Of a DNA stretch of 64,000 bases, positions 55,900 to 64,000 are shown in pieces. Every line of letters begins with the position of its first letter. Position 1 is the first letter of the stretch. The stretch is from contig WOYW01000010.1 of NCBI GenBank assembly GCA_011620605.1, positions 1 through 64,000 of the forward strand. The letters run 5' to 3'. Both the position numbers and the translations under genes were made by a program. This DNA is from Bacteroidales bacterium. GTDB taxonomy: Bacteria; Bacteroidota; Bacteroidia; Bacteroidales; UBA932. A model generated the notes under the pieces. That model ran no database searches and was not told the DNA's origin. It worked only from the letters and a program-made list of their open reading frames with translations.

Positions 55900-56578
55900 T
55901 TTCTTTCCCTTTTCCTTTCAGCACAATTACTATCTCTCCTCTGGGAGTGTTTTTTCTGAACCAATCAGATACATAAGCGAGTTTTCCCCGGACTGTTTCT
56001 TCATGAATCTTGCTGATCTCCCTGCTCACGGAAACTTCTCTCTCCGGCCCGAGTGTAGCTGCCAGTTCTTCCAGTGTTTTGAGCAACCGGAAAGGGGATT
56101 CATACAGAATAATGGTGCGGGTTTCCGTTTTATAAGATTCCATTCGGGTCCGTCTGCCTTTTTTCACAGGCAGAAATCCTTCAAAACAAAACCGGTCCAA
56201 AGGGAACCCGCTGTTAACCAGAGCCGGGATCAGGGCTGTGGCACCAGGCAGGCATTCCACCTCAATACCTGAAGCCAGGCAATCTCTGATCAGCAAATAA
56301 CCGGGATCGGATATGCCCGGAGTCCCTGCGTCACTGATCAGGGCCGCGCGGATCCCGTCCTGAATTTTGCGTACCACCGAGGCAACCTGTTTGTGTTCGT
56401 TATATTTATGAAACGATTCCATAGGGGTTCCGATGCCGTATTTTTTTAGCAGAATACTGCTTGTACGCGTGTCTTCTGCCAGGATCAGGTCGGCTTCTTT
56501 CAGCACGTTCAGTGCTCGTGTGGTAATATCTTCCAGGTTCCCAATGGGTGTTGGTACTATGATGAGTTTAGAACACAT
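55886..56578 (-). CDS. rsmI: 16S rRNA (cytidine1402-2'-O)-methyltransferase
   Basis: A 230-residue SAM-dependent tetrapyrrole-methylase-fold enzyme methylating C1402 in the decoding centre. LIIVPTPIGNLEDITTRALNVLKEADLILAEDTRTS and ALISDAGTPGISDPGYLLI are diagnostic. CLPGATALIPALVNSGFP and ILYESPFRLLKTLEEL complete the core. The C-terminal helical extension of E. coli RsmI is short, as usual in Bacteroidota. Confidence 0.95.
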   Translation of the reverse strand: MCSKLIIVPTPIGNLEDITTRALNVLKEADLILAEDTRTSSILLKKYGIGTPMESFHKYNEHKQVASVVRKIQDGIRAALISDAGTPGISDPGYLLIRDCLASGIEVECLPGATALIPALVNSGFPLDRFCFEGFLPVKKGRRTRMESYKTETRTIILYESPFRLLKTLEELAATLGPEREVSVSREISKIHEETVRGKLAYVSDWFRKNTPRGEIVIVLKGKGKENEMG

Positions 56579-57044
56579 CTTCCAGCTGTGTAAGAAATTT
56601 TTGTACGGCGGGAGATGATAATTCCCAGTGGGGAAAATGTTCTGCCAGGTAAGCTTCGGCTTCCTGTATAGTCTTTGAGTTCTGAATTACGTTCAGTGTC
56701 TTGTCATAAAGATCACGGTCTTGTGAAAACAGCATTTTCTCATATAGAAACCTGTCGTTCAGGGGGATGATCTCTTTCAAAGGCCTGCCGTTCTTTGATC
56801 TGGCCAGGGAATCGGCAAGGGTGGGGCGTTGGGCAAATCCGGAAAACAAATCGCCTATCGTTTCGGGAAGAGGGGGTGTTTCTTCCTGGATCTCAGGGCC
56901 GGGTCCCGGCTCAGGTTCCGGTTGCGAATCAAGTTCAAATACCTGTTCGTCCGGTTGGTCAACAGCTGGCTTGTGTAATGCTTCTATCTTTTGCTCCAGC
57001 AAGTACAGCAGTTCTTTGATTTCGTTATATTCCTTTGAGTTCAC
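56568..57044 (-). CDS. Conserved hypothetical protein with Glu/Pro linker
   Basis: A 158-residue protein I cannot name. An N-terminal helix (EYNEIKELLYLLEQKIEAL) with coiled-coil character is followed by a Glu/Pro/Gly-rich linker (SQPEPEPGPGPEIQEETPP). The C-terminal globular part (IGDLFSGFAQRPTLADSLARS, EIIPLNDRFLYEKMLFSQDRDLYDKTL) is of a type often next to rsmI or tdk in Bacteroidota. No signal peptide or membrane helix. It overlaps rsmI by 11 bp. Confidence 0.75.
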   Translation of the reverse strand: MNSKEYNEIKELLYLLEQKIEALHKPAVDQPDEQVFELDSQPEPEPGPGPEIQEETPPLPETIGDLFSGFAQRPTLADSLARSKNGRPLKEIIPLNDRFLYEKMLFSQDRDLYDKTLNVIQNSKTIQEAEAYLAEHFPHWELSSPAVQKFLTQLEDVF

Positions 57045-57068
57045 ATTTCAAAGTTACGTATTTAATGC

Positions 57069-57779
57069 TTATTGAGGAATAAAACGGTAGACAATTTCTC
57101 CGTGTTGAATGGTAGGCGCTTCCTCAGAGGCCGTAAAGCGGCTTTGTTTTGCGGCACGCAGGGCAAATTTCTGCAAACACCTGTCCTGGGAAGAGAAATC
57201 GTCCACTATAGCTGCTTTTTGTACATATCCTTTCCGGTTTACATAAATGGCTACTGTAACGTCACCACCTCCAATGCATTTGTATACCGGGATGGGCAGG
57301 CTCATGGCTTTTCGTCCTTCTATCCTGTATTCCAGCACAGCCGGTCCGGTATAGGGTTTCGAATTTTTATCTTCTGCTTTATCTGGTTGAGTGGTAAAGT
57401 TTTCCTGACCACCTTCTTCCTCTATGGCTTCCCGGGCGGCATCCAGACGTTTTTGGAGCTCTTCGGCTTCTTCGTAAACACGCGAAGGATCTTCATGCCG
57501 GTCATCCTTTAGATTTTGATTTCGCTGTGTCGCATCTACTGCAACGTTCCTGGTTTGTTGTTCTATGCCGGAGATAAGGTCTTCCAATTCCGCGCTTAAC
57601 TGGGCCCTCATCTGTTCCCTTTTCAGTTCCGCTTCCAGTTCCTCCTGTTGCGTAAAGTCCAGAACAAAAGAGGATTCTTTTTGCATAAGAGAGCCGATCT
57701 GGTAAGACAAAAAAACAATCAGTGCAACCAGATGTACGATCACCGTAAGATAGAGTCCTGTTTTTGTTTCTTTTTTCAT
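57069..57779 (-). CDS. TonB-family energy transducer
   Basis: A 236-residue protein. One N-terminal membrane helix (LTVIVHLVALIVFLSYQIGSL) leads into a long charged helical region (QEELEAELKREQMRAQLSAELEDL) that spans the periplasm. The TonB C-terminal domain (PVYKCIGGGDVTVAIYVNRKGYVQKAAIV, LRAAKQSRFTAS) would contact outer-membrane receptors. The ATG at 57779 (MKKETKTG) is more likely than the listed start three codons upstream. ExbB/ExbD genes are not nearby. Confidence 0.83.
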   Translation of the reverse strand: MKKETKTGLYLTVIVHLVALIVFLSYQIGSLMQKESSFVLDFTQQEELEAELKREQMRAQLSAELEDLISGIEQQTRNVAVDATQRNQNLKDDRHEDPSRVYEEAEELQKRLDAAREAIEEEGGQENFTTQPDKAEDKNSKPYTGPAVLEYRIEGRKAMSLPIPVYKCIGGGDVTVAIYVNRKGYVQKAAIVDDFSSQDRCLQKFALRAAKQSRFTASEEAPTIQHGEIVYRFIPQ

Positions 57780-57791
57780 TGCGAACAAAGC

Positions 57792-58406
57792 TTACCTGGT
57801 TAACAGGGCCTGTTCAATGGTAGATATCAGCATATTAATGGCCACCGCATTGTGTCCGCCCTGTGGTACTATAATATCGGCATAGCGTTTTGTGGGTTCA
57901 ATAAATTGAAGGTGCATGGGCTTTACGGTTTTTTCGTAACGTTCCAATACTTTATTTACTGACCGGCCTCTTTCCACAATATCCCTGGATATAACTCTTG
58001 ATAAACGGTCATCGGGATCTGCATCCACAAAAATTTTCATATCCAGGCAGTCTCTCAAGGGGGGATCGGTAAAGATAAGGATCCCTTCCACAATTATGAT
58101 CTGTGTGGGTTCAATGTGTTTTGTTTCCCGGGACCGGGTACATGTTATATAGGAATACATGGGTTGTTCTATAGGATTCCCGGCTTTGAGCTGCAGTAAG
58201 TGTTTAACCATTAGCTCCCAATCAATAGATTCCGGGTGGTCGAAATTCAATTCCTGTCTCTTTTCCAATGGCAGGTGCGAATTATCTTTGTAATAGGAAT
58301 CCTGGGGGATCACAATGATTTTTTTCTGATCCAGATTTTCCAGGATTTTATTTACAACTGTTGTTTTACCGGAACCGGTACCACCGGCTATACCAATTAC
58401 CAACAT
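57792..58406 (-). CDS. udk: Uridine kinase
   Basis: A 204-residue enzyme phosphorylating uridine and cytidine. The P-loop is GIAGGTGSGKTTVVNKIL. QDSYYKDNSHLP, NFDHPESIDWELM and IIVEGILIFTDPPLRD are family motifs. Full length. It lies 1 bp after asnS and 12 bp before tonB. Confidence 0.96.
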   Translation of the reverse strand: MLVIGIAGGTGSGKTTVVNKILENLDQKKIIVIPQDSYYKDNSHLPLEKRQELNFDHPESIDWELMVKHLLQLKAGNPIEQPMYSYITCTRSRETKHIEPTQIIIVEGILIFTDPPLRDCLDMKIFVDADPDDRLSRVISRDIVERGRSVNKVLERYEKTVKPMHLQFIEPTKRYADIIVPQGGHNAVAINMLISTIEQALLTR

Positions 58407-58407
58407 A

Positions 58408-59799
58408 TTAAAATTCAGCAGATTTTGGGGTTCGGGGAAAAGGAATCACATCACGGATATTTGTCATTCCCGTAATAAAGAGGAGCAAGCGTTCAAAACC
58501 CAGGCCGAATCCGGAATGCGGAGCAGTTCCAAAGCGCCTTGTGTCCAAATACCAATCCAGGCCTTCTTCCGACATATTCATATAGACGATCCTTCTGCGG
58601 AGCGTTTCCAGATTTTCTTCGCGCTGGGATCCTCCTATGATCTCTCCTATCTTGGGGAAAAGAATGTCCATGGCACGTACGGTTTTCCCGTCCGTGTTCT
58701 CTTTCATATAAAAAGCCTTGATCTCTTTGGGATAGTCTGTTAATATGACAGGATGTTTAAAATGCTTTTCGACCAGGTATCTTTCATGTTCACTCTGCAG
58801 GTCCACACCCCAGGATACGGGGTATTCAAAAGACTGACCGCTGGCAGTCAGAATTTCAATACCTTCTGTATAGGTAAGACGTACAAATTCTGTGTTGCAA
58901 ACACCTTCCAGCCTGTTGATCAGATCTTTGTCTATCATATTGTTGAGAAAGGCTATATCGTCAGCACAATTATCCAGGGCATACCTGACCAGGTATTTGA
59001 TAAAGTCTTCGGCCAGGTCCATATTGTCATTAATGTCGTAAAAGGCCATTTCAGGCTCTATCATCCAGAACTCGGCAAGATGCCTTGGGGTGTTGCTGTT
59101 CTCTGCCCTGAAAGTAGGACCGAAAGTATAAACTTCGCCAAGAGCCATCGCACCCAGTTCTCCTTCCAGTTGCCCGCTGACGGTCAGACTTGTCTGACGT
59201 CCGAAAAAATCCCGTGTATAATCAATGGTGTTGTCTTTGGATCTGGGCGGGTAGTTCAGATCCAGGGTAGTAACCTGGAACATGGCTCCGGCTCCTTCAC
59301 AGTCAGAAGCGGTAATGATGGGTGTATGCAGGTACACAAAGCCATTGTCGTTAAAATATTTGTGTATGGCATATGCCAAGGCATGACGTATGCGGAAAAT
59401 ACAACCGAATGTATTGGTCCTGGGTCTGAGGTGCGCTATTTCCCTGAGGAATTCCATGCTGTGACCCTTTTTCTGTAAAGGATAAACGGCAGGATCGGCG
59501 ATTCCGTAAATTTCTATTTCAGAGGCCTTGATCTCTACAGACTGCTGTGTCCCGATCGATGGAACAAGTTCTCCTTTTACACGTATGCAGGCTCCGGTAG
59601 TGACGGGTCGCAGCTGTTCTTCCGTGAAAACATTCATATCACATACAATTTGAACGTTGTGGATCGTAGATCCGTCATTCAGTGCAATGAAAGCGATATT
59701 TTTATTGCCCCGTTTGGTACGTACCCAGCCTTTTACCTGCACGGTCACTCCGGCCTGCATTTTCAGAAGGTCAATAATTCTGGTGCGTGATTTTATCAT
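58408..59799 (-). CDS. asnS: Asparaginyl-tRNA synthetase
   Basis: A 463-residue class IIb enzyme charging tRNA-Asn, whose tRNA gene is also in this window. The N-terminal OB-fold anticodon domain contains [25 protein letters not shown]. Motif 2 is [28 protein letters not shown], and motif 3 is [29 protein letters not shown], ending as expected for AsnRS. Direct charging makes the tRNA-dependent amidation route unnecessary. Confidence 0.96.
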   Translation of the reverse strand: MIKSRTRIIDLLKMQAGVTVQVKGWVRTKRGNKNIAFIALNDGSTIHNVQIVCDMNVFTEEQLRPVTTGACIRVKGELVPSIGTQQSVEIKASEIEIYGIADPAVYPLQKKGHSMEFLREIAHLRPRTNTFGCIFRIRHALAYAIHKYFNDNGFVYLHTPIITASDCEGAGAMFQVTTLDLNYPPRSKDNTIDYTRDFFGRQTSLTVSGQLEGELGAMALGEVYTFGPTFRAENSNTPRHLAEFWMIEPEMAFYDINDNMDLAEDFIKYLVRYALDNCADDIAFLNNMIDKDLINRLEGVCNTEFVRLTYTEGIEILTASGQSFEYPVSWGVDLQSEHERYLVEKHFKHPVILTDYPKEIKAFYMKENTDGKTVRAMDILFPKIGEIIGGSQREENLETLRRRIVYMNMSEEGLDWYLDTRRFGTAPHSGFGLGFERLLLFITGMTNIRDVIPFPRTPKSAEF

Positions 59800-59804
59800 G
59801 GCTG

Positions 59805-61199
59805 TTAATATCTGTAGTAGTCCGGTTTGTAAGGACCTTCAACGGAAAATCCTATGTATTCGGCTTGTTTTTGTGTCATTCGTGTAAGTTTGACGCCAAG
59901 GTAATCCAGGTGAAGACGTGCCACTTCTTCGTCCAGCTTTTTGGGTAGTTGATATACTCCCAGTTCGTGCTGAGTGTTCCAGAGACTTATTTGTGCCAGA
60001 ACCTGGTTGGAGAAAGAATTACTCATCACGAATGATGAATGTCCGGTGGCACATCCCAGATTTACCAGTCGTCCTTCAGCCAGGAGAATGATGGAATGAC
60101 CGTCGGGGAAAGTAAATTTGTCCACCTGGGGCTTAATATTGTCCTTTTTTATGCCCGGGTAATTCAGAAGGGCATCTACCTGTATTTCATTGTCAAAGTG
60201 ACCAATGTTGCAGACTATGCAATGATCTCTCATTTTTTCCATATGTTCCAGGCAGATCACATCGCAGTTTCCGGTAGCAGTTACAAAGATCCTGGCTTCT
60301 TTCAGGCAATCTTCCAGGGTTCGTACTTCAAAGCCCTCAATGGATGCCTGAAGTGCACAGATGGGGTCAATTTCTGTGACCAGAACCCGGGCTCCGTATG
60401 AGCGCAGACTCCGGGCACATCCTTTACCTACATCCCCGTACCCGCAAACTACCACCACTTTTCCGGCTATCATTACATCAGTTGCCCGTTTTATGCCGTC
60501 GGCAAGTGATTCGTGGCATCCGTAGAGGTTGTCGAATTTTGATTTGGTAACGGAATCATTGACATTAATTGCCGGAAAAAGAAGTTCTCCTTTGTCAAAC
60601 ATTTGGTATAACCTGTGAACTCCGGTTGTTGTTTCTTCACTGACCCCTTTCATGCCTTCTGCCATACGAGTCCACATACCGGGTCTTTCTTTGAGCGTTT
60701 TGCGTAATAGTGCTGCAATTACTTTTTCTTCTGTTCTTCCGTTCATGTCATCAAGTGTGAAACTGTCTTTTTCTGCCAATACGCCTTTATGTACCAATAG
60801 TGTGGCATCACCGCCATCATCTACTATCATATGAGGGCCTGGTGCGTTGGGAAACGACAATGCCTGCAGGGTACTCCACCAGTATTCCTCCAACGTTTCA
60901 CCTTTCCATGCAAATACAGGAGTACCTGCTTCTACAATAGCAGCTGCTGCATGATCCTGTGTTGAAAAAATATTACAGGAAGCCCACCTTACGTCTGCTC
61001 CGAGCACTTTTAATGTTTCAATAAGGACGGCTGTTTGAACGGTCATATGGAGACTTCCGGTGATCCGTGCTCCCTGCAGGGGCTTCCGGTCACCGTACCG
61101 CTTACGAAGGGCCATAAGTCCGGGCATTTCCCGCTCGGCCAGCTCAATTTCCTTCCTTCCGAATGCAGCAAGTCCGGGATCTTTAATTTTGTAGTCCAT
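59805..61199 (-). CDS. ahcY: S-adenosylhomocysteine hydrolase
   Basis: A 464-residue NAD-dependent enzyme splitting S-adenosylhomocysteine into adenosine and homocysteine, recycling the product of methylases such as RsmI and Rlm[30 protein letters not shown] and [19 protein letters not shown] are active-site motifs. [17 protein letters not shown] is the NAD Rossmann motif, and the C-terminal KPDYYRY is the dimer tail. The ATG at 61199 ([11 protein letters not shown]) fits better than the listed start at 61214, which is in the -7 region. Confidence 0.97.
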   Translation of the reverse strand: MDYKIKDPGLAAFGRKEIELAEREMPGLMALRKRYGDRKPLQGARITGSLHMTVQTAVLIETLKVLGADVRWASCNIFSTQDHAAAAIVEAGTPVFAWKGETLEEYWWSTLQALSFPNAPGPHMIVDDGGDATLLVHKGVLAEKDSFTLDDMNGRTEEKVIAALLRKTLKERPGMWTRMAEGMKGVSEETTTGVHRLYQMFDKGELLFPAINVNDSVTKSKFDNLYGCHESLADGIKRATDVMIAGKVVVVCGYGDVGKGCARSLRSYGARVLVTEIDPICALQASIEGFEVRTLEDCLKEARIFVTATGNCDVICLEHMEKMRDHCIVCNIGHFDNEIQVDALLNYPGIKKDNIKPQVDKFTFPDGHSIILLAEGRLVNLGCATGHSSFVMSNSFSNQVLAQISLWNTQHELGVYQLPKKLDEEVARLHLDYLGVKLTRMTQKQAEYIGFSVEGPYKPDYYRY

Positions 61200-61211
61200 C
61201 TCTTTTTTTTG

Positions 61212-61219
61212 CAAAGGTA
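61212..61219 (-). promoter_or_regulatory. Putative ahcY -7 element
   Basis: Minus-strand TACCTTTG lies 12 bp before the ahcY ATG. No SAH or SAM riboswitch fits in the 41-bp gap to the LytTR gene. Confidence 0.4.
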
Positions 61220-61240
61220 AGCAAAAAACGAAATCAGGTC

Positions 61241-62023
61241 TTAAAACCGTAATGTTTCCTTTAGCGTTTTGTATCCTGTAGCGCTTATCCGGATGGATTC
61301 CCCATTTGTTAGAATAATATATTGTTGTTCTCCGTAACGTTCAATACGGCTAATCCTGGAAACGTTTACAATAAATGAGCGATGGATCCGGACAAACTGC
61401 ATGGGAGAAAGCGTTTCCTGAAGATGTTTCATGGTCTCTTCTTTAAGCCATTTTCCTTCTTTGGTTACAAGAGAAACGTAATCTCCGTCGGCTTGTATGA
61501 ACAGGAGATCTTCGGTGGGAATAACCTTTATTCCGTTGCCTGATCTTACCAGAATCTTATCGGGATATTCACGCACTGGTTGTGCATGTGAAATTGGATG
61601 TGGTTCTGGTGAAACAGTTTGCCCCTGTGTTTTTTGCGTTCTTTTCCACATCAAAAAAATAACACAAAGCAAAATAGTTATAAAAATACGCAGAGGAATG
61701 GTCTGTGAATAGAGTAAGAACTGTTCCTGAGAAAGGTAAAAGTACATAAACAATACCGGCAAACCGCCAACACCGGAGCAAAAAATCACACTTTGCACAT
61801 ACACCGGCATACCATACGAGTGCATTTTTAAGGTGAAAAAACCAATAAAAGTAAAGCAACAAGCCAGGACAAAAGCATCGGTAAGAAGGTCAGGCCAGGT
61901 GAAGGCCACAATGGATCCGGCCAGATAAGCAACTATGAACGAGGTCACAACGACCACGCTCACGTATACTGCCAGTCTGTATTTACCTGATTTCTCCACC
62001 TCCAAAGACACATTCTGCTTCAA
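61241..62023 (-). CDS. Membrane-bound LytTR-type regulator
   Basis: A 260-residue protein. Four hydrophobic helices (residues about 15-135) replace the usual receiver domain. The C-terminal LytTR DNA-binding domain has [68 protein letters not shown] and [17 protein letters not shown]. There is no histidine kinase nearby, so it probably senses its signal through the membrane part or through the LiaF-like neighbour, with which it overlaps by 41 bp. Confidence 0.9.
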   Translation of the reverse strand: MKQNVSLEVEKSGKYRLAVYVSVVVVTSFIVAYLAGSIVAFTWPDLLTDAFVLACCFTFIGFFTLKMHSYGMPVYVQSVIFCSGVGGLPVLFMYFYLSQEQFLLYSQTIPLRIFITILLCVIFLMWKRTQKTQGQTVSPEPHPISHAQPVREYPDKILVRSGNGIKVIPTEDLLFIQADGDYVSLVTKEGKWLKEETMKHLQETLSPMQFVRIHRSFIVNVSRISRIERYGEQQYIILTNGESIRISATGYKTLKETLRF

Positions 62024-62777
62024 TGATCAATCTGGCACTGTTGTCAACACCTGAAACTACAGGACGTTTATCCTTAAATGAACCAAAAACATTTTCGGAT
62101 CTGATCTCTACATTCCATTCCGGAGGTATGTGTAAAGTAGTTCCTCCGAATACTGAAGAGATCTTCAAAAAAGAGACGCCTTCCTGTAAAGTCGTTTTTC
62201 TAAGATCCAGCGTGACACCTCCGAAAACACTTTCAATGGATCCGCCCCTGAATTCAGGCTCCAGAAATACATTGTCGGCTCCGCTAAAGACCATGGAATA
62301 GTTGACATAACCGTTGTCAAACCGGGTGTATTCTCCGGCATGGGTCCGGTGGAGATGATGCCTGAAAGGAGGTTCGGAAAGACCGCCTTTTCTGGATCTT
62401 GTAAAGATCAGGATACCCACTGCAACCAGGGCCAGAGGCCACAGGTTTCCCCAATTGAACCTGGCAAACCATTCCATTCCCGGAAAAAGATCCAAAGCTC
62501 CGATCCGGGGCAACAGGAAAACGGTTCCAATTATAAGTAATATTACACCCTGTGTGCTCTGTTTTCGTGCAAAAGAAATAATCCCGATCACAATGAGAAG
62601 CATCTGCCAGGAAAGCAGAATGCGGCGAACTCCGTATGGGATCCACCCCGCATTGGAAAAGATCAGAATGATGCCTACGCAGACGAACACCAATCCAATA
62701 AAAACACCTCCGGAAGCATGGTTCCGGCGTTCCGGTTTTCTCTGAACTTCATGTTCCTGGTTGTCTAAGATTTCCAT
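61983..62777 (-). CDS. LiaF-like membrane protein (DUF5668 + LiaF C-terminal domain)
   Basis: A 264-residue protein. About four N-terminal helices (GVFIGLVFVCVGIILIFSNAGWIPYGV; WQMLLIVIGIISF; LWPLALVAVGILIF) form the LiaI/LiaF-like membrane part. The C-terminal beta domain ([59 protein letters not shown]) has the repeated VFGG motifs of the cell-wall stress protein LiaF. In Firmicutes LiaF restrains a stress kinase; here it may modulate the LytTR protein encoded by the overlapping gene. Confidence 0.87.
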   Translation of the reverse strand: MEILDNQEHEVQRKPERRNHASGGVFIGLVFVCVGIILIFSNAGWIPYGVRRILLSWQMLLIVIGIISFARKQSTQGVILLIIGTVFLLPRIGALDLFPGMEWFARFNWGNLWPLALVAVGILIFTRSRKGGLSEPPFRHHLHRTHAGEYTRFDNGYVNYSMVFSGADNVFLEPEFRGGSIESVFGGVTLDLRKTTLQEGVSFLKISSVFGGTTLHIPPEWNVEIRSENVFGSFKDKRPVVSGVDNSARLIIEAECVFGGGEIR

Positions 62778-62809
62778 AATTTCAAAAATTCAAATAATTA
62801 GATATGCCG

Positions 62810-62840
62810 CAAAAGTAATGGCAGATCCCTCTCAATACAA
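62810..62840 (-). promoter_or_regulatory. Promoter of the LiaF-like/LytTR unit
   Basis: Minus-strand TTG (62838-62840) and TACTTTTG (62810-62817) are 20 bp apart. The LiaF-like ATG is 32 bp downstream. Confidence 0.55.
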
Positions 62841-62893
62841 TAGGACATCGGCGAGCGCAGGGAATAAACCCGATGAATAAATGGCCGGGCTCG

Positions 62894-64000
62894 TTAAAAT
62901 GAGATTCCCATAGCTTCACAGATCTTTTTGGGAATGTCCGTGTTGTCCATTCGTCCCATGAAAAGATGACTGTTGACTCCCATGGCATAAACAGGTACGG
63001 GTATTCCGGTATGGGCTAAAGTCGTCCAGCCGATCCTGGCTCTGCGGTTTATATCCCTGACCATTTCCGCGGTTTTGTAGTCGCGGGATTGTCTCAGCTT
63101 ATCTTTGGATGCGGTTTGTTCATCCAGCTGATCAAAATGCATAACATATTGGCTTTCCCATCCGAGTGACATGCCACCGGTTTCATGATCTGCGGTAACT
63201 ATTATCAGAGTTTCTTTTGGATGTTTCACGGCAAAATCGATGGCAACCTCTACGGCCTGGTGCAGGTCCAGGGTTTCCAGAATAGATGCTTTTCCGTCAT
63301 TGGAATGACATGCCCAGTCAATAAGTCCACTCTCGCTCATCAGGAAAAACCCTTTTTCGTTATCCAGGAATTCAACTGCAGCCCTTATGATATCGCTGTG
63401 GGTCATATCACCTTCCTGACGGTCAATGGCATAAGGGAGGGATCCCAGATAATCTCTTCCCTTATCCTGCAATAAAACAATCTTATTTGAATCCTTCATT
63501 GTATCAAAATCATCCATGCCGTAAGCAATGGTGTAACCGGCTTCTTCTATAAGTTTGATCACAGATGTCTGGTCTTTTTCACTTCCTTCGGGTTGAAGAA
63601 AGCCCCCACCGCCGAAAAAGTCAAAACCGGTCTCGGGTAACTGGGTTGCTATGGTATAATAATCATTTCTTGAAACTGCATTGGCATAAAAAGCACCTGG
63701 AGTTGCGTGATCCAAAGTTACGGTTGATGATACCCCTACTTTGTAGCCGGCTTCTTTGATTTTGTAAGTAATGGCTTTAAGTGCGGCAGAATCGGGAGTA
63801 ATACCCAGCATGCCGTTGTTGGTCTTTGTTCCCGTAGCCAGAGCCGTTCCGGCAGCCGAAGAACAGGTAATAATATTACTGGCGCTGTATGTTGTTATGG
63901 TACCCAATACGGGAAATTGAGTGAAATTCAATGCCTGTAACCCGATCTCTCCTTCTTTGTCTGCCCTGTATGCTTCAGTTGCAGCAACCTGTGCAAGTCC
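62894..64000 (-). CDS. Alkaline phosphatase, N-terminus beyond the window
   Basis: The frame is open to the window edge, so the listed start at 63931 (a TTG) is internal. The readable part is 368 residues, beginning GLAQVAATEAYRAD, which follows the usual metal motif. NFTQFPVLGTITTYSASN and TCSSAAGTALATGTKTNNG contain the nucleophilic Ser, preceded by Cys where E. coli PhoA has Asp. GVSSTVTLDHATPGAFYA, SESGLIDWACHSND, IIVTADHETGGMSLG and LAHTGIPVPVYAMG supply the zinc and magnesium ligands. It is a periplasmic-type phosphomonoesterase; the signal peptide would be in the missing part. Confidence 0.92.
   Translation of the reverse strand, partial: GLAQVAATEAYRADKEGEIGLQALNFTQFPVLGTITTYSASNIITCSSAAGTALATGTKTNNGMLGITPDSAALKAITYKIKEAGYKVGVSSTVTLDHATPGAFYANAVSRNDYYTIATQLPETGFDFFGGGGFLQPEGSEKDQTSVIKLIEEAGYTIAYGMDDFDTMKDSNKIVLLQDKGRDYLGSLPYAIDRQEGDMTHSDIIRAAVEFLDNEKGFFLMSESGLIDWACHSNDGKASILETLDLHQAVEVAIDFAVKHPKETLIIVTADHETGGMSLGWESQYVMHFDQLDEQTASKDKLRQSRDYKTAEMVRDINRRARIGWTTLAHTGIPVPVYAMGVNSHLFMGRMDNTDIPKKICEAMGISF

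Noticed and set aside
58753-59478. 241-codon plus-strand ORF
   Set aside because: Antisense to asnS, which has all class II motifs; no recognisable domain or promoter.

Overview
The window comes from a member of the Bacteroidota, most likely the order Bacteroidales. The 16S rRNA 3' end finishes in GGAACACCTCC. Many genes are preceded by the Bacteroidota-type -7 element TAnnTTTG instead of a TATAAT box. The gene content also fits: an anaerobic sulfatase with its maturase, FISUMP and SPOR lipoproteins, DUF6057, tandem TPM proteins, a DUF2795 protein of 73 residues, split 5'-nucleotidase domains and a HU-CCDC81-like protein. The tRNA genes lack an encoded CCA, and a CCA-adding enzyme is present. 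Species cannot be assigned from the sequence alone.

Layout. Bases 1-730 hold the 3' part of a 16S rRNA gene, tRNA-Ile and tRNA-Ala, closed by a strong hairpin terminator where a 23S gene would be expected. Bases 742-4160 hold a Ser-type sulfatase, its radical-SAM maturase and a HU-like membrane protein. tRNA-Asn follows, then an AT-rich ATPase behind a 39-bp palindrome, an ABC-transporter remnant, mntP and an eroded DUF6057/TolB-like pair (4.2-9.1 kb). Bases 9.1-23.5 kb are mainly housekeeping: asparaginase, DUF389, metG-dnaG-trpS, aroA-aroC, recA, rlmN-recX, an unlisted 57-codon gene with its own promoter and terminator, a YgjP-type peptidase, and prfB with a programmed +1 frameshift. Bases 23.5-38.5 kb carry an AddA-like helicase-nuclease, a Tat-type amidohydrolase, two tandem ApbE proteins (one apparently inactive), a FISUMP lipoprotein with two TPM proteins, phoH and capA with unusual overlaps, a SPOR lipoprotein, gcvT, an M28-TonB fusion and a YitT protein. 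Bases 38.5-50.8 kb carry leuS, two adjacent AraC regulators, trkA, a DUF2795 protein, a corrinoid adenosyltransferase, an orphan ABC ATPase, folE, cca, an HsdR_N-like protein, holA and alr. Bases 50.8-64 kb are almost entirely minus-strand: tdk, a split 5'-nucleotidase, a NatAB-like exporter, a ComEA-like protein, rsmI, tonB, udk, asnS, ahcY, a LytTR/LiaF-like pair and a partial alkaline phosphatase.

Two themes stand out. The chromosome is very compact: stop-start overlaps of 1-4 bp are common, convergent genes overlap at their ends, and several ATG codons sit only 4 nt after a -7 element. Several genes also show decay or changed active sites: an in-frame deletion fusion in an ABC transporter, a probable poly-T frameshift in DUF6057, a pseudoenzyme ApbE, an M28 protein without its catalytic glutamate and a chorismate synthase lacking an invariant histidine.

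The observations most worth following up are the 16S locus that terminates before any 23S gene, the stand-alone 57-residue protein, the M28-TonB pseudopeptidase, the His-to-Thr chorismate synthase and the palindrome-controlled ATPase next to tRNA-Asn. I did not find a clear-cut new defence or mobile system. All calls rest on reading motifs by eye; no database search was run.
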